The notes under the pieces are model-generated. The model saw nothing but the letters and a program-made list of their open reading frames with translations. It searched no databases and had not been told where the DNA came from. This document shows positions 34,201 to 43,800 of a stretch of DNA of 64,000 nucleotides, piece after piece (within the stretch, counting starts at the first letter, position 1; every line of letters starts with the position of its first letter). A program made the translations under genes and the position numbers. The DNA comes from Lunularia cruciata (lineage: Eukaryota; Streptophyta; Marchantiopsida; Lunulariales; Lunulariaceae): the NCBI GenBank assembly GCA_948567375.1, contig OX419756.1:41270552-41334551 (forward strand). The letters run 5' to 3'.

Positions 34201-36123
34201 GGAAGTCTCCTCTTCCATGCTTGTGTCCACACCTGAAGCTCCTCCTTCAGAATCAGATTCCCAATAATCAGAAGATGGGGTATCTGAATGTGAGGTGTTG
34301 GTGGTGTTAGTCACAGGAACAGTGACTCTATGGTTTGATGGCCCAATCCTTAAGTACCCTTTGTGCCATCGATCAGTTGTGCGTGCTGCTCTCAACCATG
34401 GCTTCCCAAGAAGTAAGTCATAGCTTGAATCCTTCAAGACTTGGAAAGTCATGAGATTTTGAACTCCCATAACTGAAACTACCACCTTATCCATCACTCC
34501 TACTGGTCGAACTTGTTGCTTGTTTGCCATGCTCACCACAAATGTTGAAGCTCTTGAGGGTATCATACCCAACTTCTTCATCAACCTTTCTGACATGGCA
34601 TTCACTGCTGATCCTCCATCAACCAATGCATCCTTGATGTTGTGACCATTCACTCTCACATCAATCTTGGAGGCATATTCACAAGCTTCCCATGGTGCTG
34701 GCTTGGCATCCACCACCCCCATTGATATTGGAACTTTTGCCTTCTTCTTCTTCTTGCTCCTTGTAGAACTCAAACCACCTCTAAGCTCCTTTCTCAAGGT
34801 AGGGTTCAAAGCAATTAATTGGCCCACTGTGATGTTAGCCTTGTGACTACCAACATCCTCCAACACATTGTAGTTCCATTGTTGCTTGGAGATCAAGAAG
34901 TCCTCCATCCCCAACTTCTTCCTTGGAGTCTTTGTTGTTGATGGTGTTGAGGTGCGAGTGCTCCTAGTAGACATAGGAGTATCCTTGCTTGAAGTAAATC
35001 CTTGAGAAGAGTGAACATCCTCTGCAAAACGAGCTCTCTTCTTCTCTTGTGCCAAAAGCTCCAAATTAAGACCCTTGGAGTTTGAGCACTCTCCCTTCTC
35101 ATACTTGCTCTCAACCACATCTATGGATGCTATCCCCTTACCTTTGTTGGGATTAGGAGCCACTTGGGTTTCACTACCTCCCTCTTTCCCTCTATTGGCT
35201 CCCTCATAACCCCTTCCTCCATGGTAAGTGGAATTTGGGCAATTCCTTTGGATATGGCCTCTTCCTCCACAACCAAAACAATTTCTATCATTGAAATTGT
35301 TGGCTGGTTGGCCTCCTCTATATGGATAGTTTCCATAACTCCTAGGTCCTCTCCCTACATTCTGATCCACCTCTCTCTTCTCCCATAGTTGCACCACATT
35401 GATCTTGAGATCCGCAAGTTGTTCTGTGATGGTTTGTAGTGGATCTTTTGGTGGAGGTGCAAGAATTGGAGCAACTACTACTTGTGGTGCAACCCTTGTC
35501 ACCAAAGTATCAGAAGTTCCACCATACTTGTAGCCTTGAGGAGGATGCACAACCTCCTTCACCACCAAATCACTCTCATCCCCTTCCAAACTCTCCTCCA
35601 TACGAATTGCGATCTTGATAGCTTCAACCTTGGAAGAAGGTTTCTCATATCTCACCTTGCTTCTAATTTGTGGTCTCAATCCTCCCACAAAATTCTTGGT
35701 GAGCATGGCCCCTATGCCAATCATTGTAGTCTCCACATCATCCCCACCCTTCCTCAACACTATGCGAAATCTGGACTCCAACTTTTCCACTCTTTCCACA
35801 TAGACCCTCACTTTCTCTCCATCTCCTTGCTTGAGAAATGTAACCTCACTCATCAATCTCTCATAACTCTCATCAGGAAGAAAGTTCTCAATGAGTGCTG
35901 AAGTCAAAGTCTCCCAAGACTCCTCTTCCCCCTCTCTCCTCTCTCTCTTTTGGTATTCTGACTCATACCATGTAAGTGCTGCATCCTCAAAGAAATCTGG
36001 TAATAATGAGGCCCACTCATTCTTCCTCCTCTCATTGTTTCCTATGCAAGCTCTCTTGAAGTCTCTCACAAAGGCCTCCACATCTTCTCCATCCTTGCCA
36101 AAGAAAACCGGAAGTTTCCCCAT
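31297..36123 (-). CDS. Gag-Pol polyprotein of element A (1,608 codons, intact)
   Basis: A single uninterrupted frame encodes the whole polyprotein. Capsid-type gag lies in residues 1-200. The CCHC knuckle ligands are C282, C285, H290 and C295. The protease has the loop DGGSAVN, Asp502, a form common in plant gypsy elements. In RT, the first catalytic Asp is D829 (FGDGYSGYNQ) and the FIDD box is D893/D894. RNase H follows with LYTDASNVAIG and VTDHKALKYI. The integrase has an HHCC-type zinc region near 1,240-1,285 and D1322, D1382 and E1418, giving DD35E spacing. A GPF module (KYFGPFIVEKVWGN) near 1,565-1,580 ends the protein; no chromodomain follows. Gag and Pol share one frame, so no frameshift is needed. 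The start ATG is 235 bp after ORF0. RT-RNase H-integrase is the Ty3/gypsy order. Probably competent to move. Confidence 0.96.
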   Translation of the reverse strand: MGKLPVFFGKDGEDVEAFVRDFKRACIGNNERRKNEWASLLPDFFEDAALTWYESEYQKRERREGEEESWETLTSALIENFLPDESYERLMSEVTFLKQGDGEKVRVYVERVEKLESRFRIVLRKGGDDVETTMIGIGAMLTKNFVGGLRPQIRSKVRYEKPSSKVEAIKIAIRMEESLEGDESDLVVKEVVHPPQGYKYGGTSDTLVTRVAPQVVVAPILAPPPKDPLQTITEQLADLKINVVQLWEKREVDQNVGRGPRSYGNYPYRGGQPANNFNDRNCFGCGGRGHIQRNCPNSTYHGGRGYEGANRGKEGGSETQVAPNPNKGKGIASIDVVESKYEKGECSNSKGLNLELLAQEKKRARFAEDVHSSQGFTSSKDTPMSTRSTRTSTPSTTKTPRKKLGMEDFLISKQQWNYNVLEDVGSHKANITVGQLIALNPTLRKELRGGLSSTRSKKKKKAKVPISMGVVDAKPAPWEACEYASKIDVRVNGHNIKDALVDGGSAVNAMSERLMKKLGMIPSRASTFVVSMANKQQVRPVGVMDKVVVSVMGVQNLMTFQVLKDSSYDLLLGKPWLRAARTTDRWHKGYLRIGPSNHRVTVPVTNTTNTSHSDTPSSDYWESDSEGGASGVDTSMEEETSTEEDESESDSDVYPLCAMDFAPKPEVLKDPDKSPLTLEEVERRLSTLKYGPNVTKEEKVRFEEIFRKFIHVFAFSYKDLKEVTLEEHKIEVESHARPIRQKQRRISPPISLVVKEEIDKLKEAGFIFEVENSEWVSLIVIVKKKNGKLRVCVDYKKLNAVTKKDYYPLPFIDEILEEVAGHERYSFGDGYSGYNQIKIAPEHQQLTTFTTPWGTYAFKVMPFGLCNAPATFQRFMNKVFEPFIGKFVRDFIDDFCVYGSKEEHFEHLIKVLQRLDEANASLNPEKCIFGCEEGLLLGHIISKDGIAVDPEKVRKISDLPFPSSLTKLRQFLGMVGYYRRFIFSFSNKAYALTIYMKKGVDYMVILEDKEALKAFEELKQSLVVAPILAKPDWSKPFILYTDASNVAIGCTLSQLDQDGHDHPIAYASRQMVSAEMNYSVTEREGLGVIFGLKKFRHYLIGGKATIVTDHKALKYIFNKPNVEGRLARWMILLSEYDYTIEDRPGKKHANADLLSRAYDHDGDEPVDDSFPDEELMTISVTQEIPMEYKEIVDFVTRGNYPEGMHARERKALAARSRPYTMVEDTLFHQGADGLLRRAVGKEESILLIKEFHEGLVCGGHFAGKVTAFKILDAGYHWRGIFKDCLDYCKTCHVCQAFARKSTSTPPLRSIPLLGPFEKWGIDFVGPLNRTPRNNRYIVVVTDYLTKWVEARPLRDKNEDEVGRFLYERIITRFGCPLELVSDRGGEFTGSITTAMLRHFSITHRVTISYKPNSNGLAERTNQTLCMMLAKDAEMEGAKHHWDKRIHAVLWEYRTTMKTSTGYSPFQLVYGIESTLPIHFDLTTFQSIHRRLKKAQGSDAGKSRKDQLMELEEARAVAMVRVEQAQRKQKESYDKRQGKKKVEPFKEGDWVMLFDSIRFKRVQKKFLPKYFGPFIVEKVWGNYTYDLKELGGRHFDRINHDKLKMYHRR

Positions 36124-36357
36124 CTTAACCCCTCACTATCTTTCTTTTCTCTTAATTTTTTTTTCTCTTTTCTTTTCTCTCACTCTATTACTAATAGAGT
36201 ATATACATGACTAACACCATCTGAGAATAATCCACTCTAGGGAACACAAAAGGTTCAGGTTGCTCCAAGATTTCTATAGCAACATCAAATCCTAGAGTGC
36301 ATATTAATCTAACTCTCATGGATAGTTTATCCATAAGTTGAAAGATTATCTCCATCA

Positions 36358-36831
36358 CTAATCTTGAGAACTAGCTGATAAAGGTGGTAGTATTTCTGTA
36401 GCTGTACTAAGACTCTCTCCAAGATCCTTCACCAAAGTTTCCAAAAGTGCTTTTACTCCACTACACTCATGTCCTTTTGGAAGTCCTTCAACTCCACAAA
36501 CCTCACACAACTCCTTGGTCTTAGATCTTCTCCCTCCCAATCTTGGTGAAGAAGGTCCAACATGCAAACCCAAGTCAAGTAAGCCTCTCCTTTCCCTCAA
36601 TCTCTTGCTCTCAAAGGTTAATGGACATGAACTTGCCTTATGTCCCTTCTCTCCACATAGAAAGCACTTAGACTCACTCTTTCCTCCAAGTGGTGTAGGT
36701 TTTTGGATCCTCTCAACACTCTCTTCAAATTCTATTGTAAACTCTCTTTTCCTCAAATCCACCCCTACAATCACCTCAAACCCTTGGGGAACCTTGCATA
36801 ATCTCAATTTCCACTCTTGATGACCCTCCAT
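36358..36831 (-). CDS. ORF0 of A: 157-aa protein with two Cys/His clusters
   Basis: This is an extra ORF between the leader and gag. The start is the ATG giving MEGHQEWKLRL; the same ATG and the same 474-bp length occur in B and E1. A canonical CX2CX4HX4C zinc knuckle lies at C56, C59, H64 and C69 (CFLCGEKGHKASSC). A second possible metal site (C109, C112, H121, C123; CEVCGVEGLPKGHEC) follows a basic stretch. The tail after residue 125 is helical and Ser-rich. I know of no standard gypsy gene at this place. A nucleic-acid-binding accessory protein is inferred; how it is translated upstream of gag is unknown. A coding-like frame upstream (36,804-36,992) may be an extension in another frame. 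Confidence 0.65.
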   Translation of the reverse strand: MEGHQEWKLRLCKVPQGFEVIVGVDLRKREFTIEFEESVERIQKPTPLGGKSESKCFLCGEKGHKASSCPLTFESKRLRERRGLLDLGLHVGPSSPRLGGRRSKTKELCEVCGVEGLPKGHECSGVKALLETLVKDLGESLSTATEILPPLSASSQD

Positions 36832-37216
36832 GTTCCCAAAGATGAATCTAAACACTCAAACATGCTTTTTGTTGATCTCAAACTTCTCATGCATGAGATC
36901 TCCACTCTGCAGAATTGACCCTTCCTCACAATGTCACTCAAATCTCCCAACGAATATGTCACAGTCCTCTGAAATTTTCCACACTTGATCACAACTCTAG
37001 GGCGTCCCTCCCTGCAAAATTTTAGATCTTTTCATCGAGCCATTTGGCCTAGACACCTTTCTATTCAGCACCCATATTTCAGATTTGGTCTGAAAACCAC
37101 CCCCCTCACTTCAAAAACTCATAACGCACTGCGCAAAAATGATCTCTCTCTAATTTTTGTGGCACCAGGTAGGATACAATGCACTAAATTTTCTTGGAAA
37201 TTTTCAGGACAATTCA

Positions 37217-37450
37217 CTAAAAATTGAAGAAATGGCAGACTCTGTACAATTTTCCAAAGAGCATGCAGTTGCGGGAGCACTTTACCCTATCAACTTTCAA
37301 AAATTCTAGCCCAGTGCGCATAGAAGCTCTCTCAATAATTTCAAGTGTGCTAACTGAAAGATAACCCAAGCTATCATGTGTAGAAATCTCAAGTCCAGAT
37401 CTCAAACTTGAGATTTTGCCCAAAATCACCTTAATCCCCAAAATCTGCAA
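37217..37450 (-). CDS. Conserved 77-codon leader ORF of A
   Basis: It starts MQILGIKVILGKISS and ends RVCHFFNF. The start, stop and length are the same as at 8,547-8,780 in E1. B has lost its first part by a ~320-bp leader deletion. A second leader frame (37,480-37,713) starts with GTG in the LTR, crosses the PBS and is also shared with E1. No domain seen. Confidence 0.3.
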   Translation of the reverse strand: MQILGIKVILGKISSLRSGLEISTHDSLGYLSVSTLEIIERASMRTGLEFLKVDRVKCSRNCMLFGKLYRVCHFFNF

Positions 37451-37670
37451 TCCACCTCACACAATCTCTCCAATTCCTCTCATGTGTACAAGATGTACAA
37501 AATCACCTCAAAGACATCATAATGAACTACAGGGTATACAAATGGATCTTGGTTCTCTAACATAAGTTCAGCCCTCTCCTCTCCTAATGTTCTCTCCAAG
37601 TGAGCTCTCATAGCCTCCTTCTGCCTAATATAGAATTGGACGCGGAACATTATCTTGCCTTCTAGAGAGG

Positions 37671-37687
37671 TCCCGGCAACGGAACCA
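37671..37687 (-). promoter_or_regulatory. Primer-binding site of A
   Basis: The minus strand reads TGGTTCCGTTGCCGGGA, 4 bp inside the 5' LTR. It is conserved in B and E1. Confidence 0.75.
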
Positions 37688-37691
37688 AAAA

Positions 37692-38370
37692 TGTGAGCCG
37701 GCCTGTCTCTCACTCAGGATGAACCTCTGATGGCTATTATGGTAGCGCACCATGGACTAAGAAGGCAAGGAACCCCAACTCCATCATACTCCTCCAAGGC
37801 TAACACTCCAAGACTCAAGACATTGCTCACTAGAGAACTCAATGAGAGAGAGATAGTTGCAAATGAAAGGATGATGAGTACCTCCTCACTCCTTGTTTAT
37901 ATACTTGTGAAATAGTTACGTACCAAAGTTACTAATTACCGTAGTAACTCAAGTTACTAGACTAAAAGTCAAGTAAAGTCAAAAAGTAGAAAGGAATATC
38001 CATTCACATGGGCATATTCCCCTTATCTTGACCCAACCACTAAAGCAAGGATTCCTTCACATGGGCTATCCTTGGACTAAAGAAGAATCCAAAACAAAAA
38101 GGCTTGCGGGCCCAAGAGTTCTCAACTCTTTCCCCAAAGCCAAACACCTAGGAATAATACCAAGTCAACACACTAAAATCCAAAATAGTGGTGCTCATCT
38201 TTTCTACTTCCTCTAAAGTAAGGTCCCATCTATCTTAGCTATGACTAACTTTAGCTAACCATGACTAATATAGAACCATCCTTTATCTCTATATAAATAA
38301 TATCTCTTAAGTACTTGTAATACCAAGCTAAATATCACAATACCACACACATGCACAAATGGGTGTTACA
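37692..38370 (-). repeat. 5' LTR of A
   Basis: 679 bp, the same length as the 3' LTR and apparently identical wherever compared. Short open frames inside it also occur in every other LTR of the family and are not genes. Confidence 0.95.
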
Positions 38371-39225
38371 GGTCGACCTTGGTGGTCAAAGCTTTCAGCC
38401 CCTCCATTAGTCGTGATATCTCGTCAACGGCTCCTTCCTTAGCCACCTCGCTCACTTGCTGTTCCACCTTCTCTCTCCCAAACCCAACCATGCTACTCCA
38501 AATAGGCGCTTTGGCTATTGCTTCTTCATCCAGCTCTCTTTGCCCCGCCTGCGGCTCACCCAAACAACCGCCTCTTCAATCTTTCCCCACTCTACCGCTC
38601 CCAACCAATCATGTTGGAGCAAATCAAGTGCATATTCCAACTCATTCCGCAAATGACTATCTGCAGCTCGCAAAAAATAGTTAGACCTCTGTAGTTTTAT
38701 TGCTTCAGCCTCACATGTTGACAACTGTCCTAGCCTCCTATTAAATTCTCTTAGGAGATCCTGCGGCCCCAAGCTCTTGCTCCTATTGTTCACCCAGTCC
38801 AAGAACATGGCTTGGGTGACCCGATCCGCATCTTGCAATAGGAATTCTTCTTTCATCATTTGTGAGAACTCCTCCCATGTTGCAGTCTCTTCCACTAAAC
38901 TCTCAACCACCTTCTTGATTTTGAGCTCCACCAGCTTAGGGAACCTTGCAATGGCAACCTTCTCATCAAGACCATGAAGCTTAACCTCTCTCCAGTAGAC
39001 CTTCGGGTACTTAGTCATGTCCTTACCATCAAATTCCCCCCGCTGGTCCACCACATCACGCAAACATTTTGTGCCTTGCAAAGACTGCACCTTCACCTTG
39101 TCTCTTTCCTCGTCTTGATCCTTCATGGCTCTCATGGTTGCCATGACAATCAATGAGATCTCTTGTTCCCTTGTCATAGCTGCATATGAAGCATTTGGGC
39201 CCATCTCTACCTCAGCATAGCTCAC
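38371..39225 (-). pseudogene. C Gag amino-terminal (capsid) region
   Basis: A 236-codon frame (38,515-39,225) starts MSYAEVEMGPNASYAAM and contains capsid-type gag helices (FPKLVELKIKKVVESLVEE, TWEEFSQMMKEEFL, LLREFNRRLGQLSTCEAEA). A frameshift near 38,530 moves into a second frame (38,366-38,563) that continues as SRLMEGLKALTTKVD up to the A insertion. The protein resumes at 30,569. This is a Ty3/gypsy-like gag with an unusually long tail. Confidence 0.7.
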
Positions 39226-39311
39226 TACTGTCCACTTAGATCAGTCCAATCTGTCCTTGTTCCCTTCCCCAACTCCAACTAGTCGTAACGTCTAAGCACA
39301 AGCCTCGAGAA

Positions 39312-39329
39312 TCCCCAGCATGGTCGCCA
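39312..39329 (-). promoter_or_regulatory. Primer-binding site of element C
   Basis: The minus strand reads TGGCGACCATGCTGGGGA, 4 bp from the LTR end. This resembles the TGGCGACTCTGCTGGGGA type used by several plant gypsy lineages. It fixes the orientation of C and the inner boundary of its 5' LTR. Confidence 0.7.
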
Positions 39330-39333
39330 CTTA

Positions 39334-40144
39334 TGTCTTGGGGAACGTTTGGTCTCGAGAGTGCGCCGAGCACATGGCTGCTTGTGCTTAGTTTTTCCCT
39401 ACTATCCTTCTTTTGGGTCTTTCCCGTAGACTGACATTCCTTCCCTACTCCTGGATTGTCGGGAATTTGTCTCTATATGAACTTGTTGTTTCAGTTTCCC
39501 TGAGGTTGGCTCTCCCTGAAGGTTTTGTTTTATCCTTGACTTTCATAAATTAATCTTGTCATGCGAGTCTAGTGTATGGTTTTTACCTCTGCCTGGTCTC
39601 ATATTTTATTTTCACATCAGGTTCAAGCTATGGTTTGGGATGTGGCAGTTCATAGACCTAGGTCAGGTGGCCCTTTAATAAAATAAAAGAAACGATAATT
39701 GAGTGATCTAGCCGATCATAAACATGGGGCATCCAGATCATTTAATTATGCTATTCACATGGACCGGACTAAGAGCTCATGGAATGGAGTTTCCTCAACT
39801 CTAGTCACAATTCATAACACAAATCTGCTTCCAAGACTCATCATTCACATGATTTTCAACAACAAAGTTCACAAGGTTGGATAAGTCAAATAGTTCTAGT
39901 CAAGACAATGCCTGCCCTAAGGTTGCAACTGCTCATCAACTCAGCCTGGCACTTCACATATGCTCTGTCCGACAGCAGACAAGGCAACTCACCCTCTGAA
40001 CCTCTTCTTTCTCCTTTGGGAGATTACCTATCGGCAACTTCTGCAGCAAATCCCCTTCAGACCAACACAAATTCCTCTCCCATTTTGTCCTTCATCACTC
40101 TATCTACATTTTCCCACAGAAATCTTCCTTCTTCAGTCCTGTTC
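39334..40144 (-). repeat. 5' LTR of C, part 1 (left of B)
   Basis: It starts TGTCTTGGGGAACG and contains GTCTCGAGAGTGCGCC, matching 23,772-23,820. From 39,830 it matches 24,897-25,230 closely. It ends where B inserted, at GTTC. The middle part (39,640-39,830) has no counterpart in the other LTR. Confidence 0.8.
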
Positions 40145-40836
40145 TGTGAGCCGGCCTATCTCTCACTCAGGATGAACCTCTGATGGCTATTATGGTAGCG
40201 CACCATGGACTAAGAAGGCAAGGAACCCGAACTCCATCATACTCCTCCAAGGCTAACACTCCAAGACTCAAGACATTGCTCACTAGAGAACTCAATGAGA
40301 GAGAGATAGTTGCAAATGAAAGGATGTTGAGTACCTCCTCACCCCTTGTTTATATACTTGTGAAATAGTTACGTACCAAAGTTACTAATTACCGTAGTAA
40401 CTCAAGTTACTAGACTAAAAGTCAAGTTAAGTTAAAAAGTAGAAAGGAATATCCATTCACATGGGCATGTTCCCCTAAGCAAGTCGTCTTATCTTGACCC
40501 AACCACTAAAGCAAGGATTCCTTCACATGGGCTATCCTTGGACTAAAGAAGAATCCAAAACAAAAAGGCTTGTGGGCCCAAGAGTTCTCAACTCTTTCCC
40601 CAAAGCCAAACACCTAGGAATAATACCAAGTCAACACACTAAAATCCAAAATAGTGGTGCTCATCTTTTCTACTTCCTCTAAAGTAAGGTCCCATCTATC
40701 TTAGCTATGACTAACTTTAGCTAACCATGACTAATATAGAACCATCCTTTATCTCTATATAAATAATATCTCTTAAGTACTTGTAATACCAAGCTAAATA
40801 TCACAATACCACACACATGCACAAATGGGTGTTACA
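40145..40836 (-). repeat. 3' LTR of B
   Basis: 692 bp, TGTGAGCCGGCCTA ... GGGTGTTACA. It is followed on the plus strand by the polypurine-tract complement at 40,837-40,849. Confidence 0.95.
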
Positions 40837-40884
40837 TTTACCCCCGGACTAAGTTTTCACTTTGTCCTCAAAGTGAAGGTCTCT

Positions 40885-43800
40885 CTACCTTCTATGGTAC
40901 ATCTTCAACTTATCATGGTTAATCCTATCAAAGTGTCTTCCTCCCAACTCCTTGAGATCATAAGTGTAATTGCCCCACACCTTCTCTACTATGAAAGGTC
41001 CAAAGTACTTAGGCAAAAACTTCTTTTGCACTCTCTTGAATCGAATGGAATCAAACAACATTACCCAATCACCTTCTTTGAAAGGCTCCACCTTCTTCTT
41101 GCCTTGCCTCTTGTCATAGCTCTCCTTTTGTTTCCTTTGGGCTTGCTCCACTCGAACCATAGCAACTGCTCTTGCCTCTTCCAACTCCATGAGTTGATCC
41201 TTCCTTGACTTCTTTGCATCACTTCCTTGTGCTTTCTTCAATCTCCTATGAATGGTTTGGAAGGTAGGAAGATCAAAGTGAATAGGTAAGGTAGACTCAA
41301 TACCATACACCAATTGGAATGGAGAATATCCGGTGGAAGTCTTCATGGTTGTCCTATACTCCCACAAAACTGCATGAATCCTCTTGTCCCAATGATGTTT
41401 AGCCCCCTCCATTTCTGCATCTTTGGCCAACATCATGCACAAGGTCTGACTGGTTCTCTCTGCCAAGCCATTGGAATTTGGCTTATAGGATATAGTTACT
41501 CTATGTGTGATAGAGAAATGTCGTAGCATGGTTGTAGTAATGCTTCCTGTAAACTCTCCTCCTCTATCAGAAACCAACTCCAAAGGGCATCCAAACCTAG
41601 TGATAATGCGTTCATAAAGAAATCTACCCACTTCATCTTCATTCTTGTCCCTCAATGGTCTAGCCTCAACCCACTTGGTAAGGTAATCAGTAACTACCAC
41701 AATGTACCGATTGTTCCTTGGGGTTCTATTGAGAGGTCCTACAAAATCAATTCCCCACTTCTCAAAAGGTCCTAGCAATGGAATTGATCTAAGTGGTGGA
41801 GTGGATGTAGACTTTCTAGCAAAAGCTTGACAAACATGACAAGTTTTGCAATAATCAAGACAATCCTTGAAAATCCCTCTCCAATGGTAACCTACATCTA
41901 GAATCTTGAAAGCAGTCACCTTTCCTGCAAAGTGTCCTCCACATACTAAACCTTCATGGAACTCCTTTATGAGTAGGATAGACTCTTCCTTACCCACTGC
42001 TCTTTGAAGTAGACCATCTGCTCCTTGGTGAAAAAGAATATCCTCCACCATTGTGTAAGGTCTAGATCTTGCTGCAAGGGCTTTCCTCTCCCTAGCATGC
42101 ATCCCTTCTGGATAGTTACCTCTTGTCACAAAATCCACAATCTCCTTGTACTCCATTGGAATCTCTTGAGTGACTGAGATTGTCATGAGCTCCTCATCCG
42201 GGAAGGAATCATCTACGGGCTCATCTCCATCATGATCATAGGCTCTAGATAACAAATCAGCATTTGCATGTTTCTTTCTTGGCCTATCCTGAATTGTGTA
42301 GTCATACTCAGACAAGAGTATCATCCACCTTGCTAGTCTCCCTTCAACATTAGGCTTGTTGAAGATGTACTTCAAAGCCTTGTGATCCGTGACAATTGTG
42401 GCTTTCCCTCCAATCAAGTAGTGTCTAAACTTCTTGAGACCAAAGATCATTGCCAACCCTTCTCTCTCCGTGACAGAGTAGTTCTTCTCTGTTGAAACCA
42501 TCTGCCTACTAGCATAAGCTATTAGATGATCATGCCCATCTTGGTCTAATTGACTAAGAGTGCATCCTATAGCTACATTAGAAGCATCAGTGTAGAGGAT
42601 GAAAGGCTTACTCCAATCAGGTTTAGCAAGAATTGGAGCTACAACAAGGGATTGCTTGAGCTCCTCAAAAGCTTTGAGAGCCTCCTTGTCTTCCAAAATC
42701 ACCATGTAATCTACACCCTTCTTCATGTAGATGGTCAATGCATAAGCCTTGTTGGAAAATGAGAAGATGGACCTCCTATAGTACCCAACCATTCCCAAGA
42801 ATTGGCGTAACTTTGTCAAGCTTGAAGGGAATGGAAGGTCTGAGATTTTCCTCACCTTCTCAGGATCAACTGCTATTCCATCCTTGGAGATGATGTGCCC
42901 CAAAAGTAGACCTTCTTCACATCCAAAAATGCACTTCTCTGGGTTCTCTTCTCTGTGATGCATTTGCCTCATCCAAGTGTTGCAAGACTTTGATTAGGTG
43001 CTCAAAGTGCTCCTCCTTGCTCCCATAGACACAAAAGTCATCAATGAAATCTCTCACAAATTTCCCAATGAAAGGTTCAAATACCTTGTTCATGAACCGT
43101 TGGAATGTGGCTGGAGCATTGCAAAGCCCAAAAGGCATGACCTTGAAAGCGTAAGTTCCCCAAGGTGTGGTGAATGTGGTGAGTTGTTGATGCTCTGGTG
43201 CAATCTTTATTTGGTTATATCCACTATAACCATCTCCAAAACTGTACCTCTCATGACCTGCAACCTCCTCCAAGATCTCATCAATGAATGGCAATGGGTA
43301 GTAGTCCTTCTTAGTAACAGCATTGAGCTTCTTGTAATCCACACATACCCGAAGCTTGCCATTCTTTTTCTTCACAATGACAATTGGAGACACCCATTCT
43401 GAATTCTCCACCTCAAAGATAAATCCAGCCTCCTTGAGCTTATCAATCTCCTCCTTCACAACCAAAGATATTGGTGGGCTAATGCAACATTGCTTTTGGC
43501 GGATTGGTCTTGCATGTGAATCCACCTCTATCTTGTGCTCCTCCAAGGTGACTTCCTTCAAATCCTTGTAACTAAAAGCAAACACATGGATGAACTTGCG
43601 GAAAATCTCCTCAAATCTCACCTTCTCCTCCTTGGTAGCATTTGGGCCATACTTGAGGGTAGATAACCTTCTCTCTACCTCCTCAAGTGTCAATGGTGAT
43701 TTATCTGGGTCCTTCAAAACCTCTGGCTTAGGTGCAAAATCCATAGCACACAAAGGATACACATTTGAATCAGATTCAGATTCATCCTCCTCCGTGGAAG

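Larger units (their letters stand above)
30570..38370 (-). mobile_element. Ty3/gypsy element A (young, full-length)
   Basis: Two 679-bp LTRs (30,570-31,248 and 37,692-38,370) flank an intact internal region. The 4-bp target duplication GGTC lies at 30,566-30,569 and 38,371-38,374. I saw no difference between the two LTRs in the stretches I compared, and the Gag-Pol frame is uninterrupted, so insertion is recent. It is inserted in the gag region of element C in the same orientation. The element has a PBS (37,671-37,687), a PPT and an extra ORF upstream of gag. Confidence 0.95.

Noticed and set aside
31297-36123. Chromodomain at the end of the A integrase
   Set aside because: The protein ends shortly after the GPF module; no chromodomain-like sequence follows.
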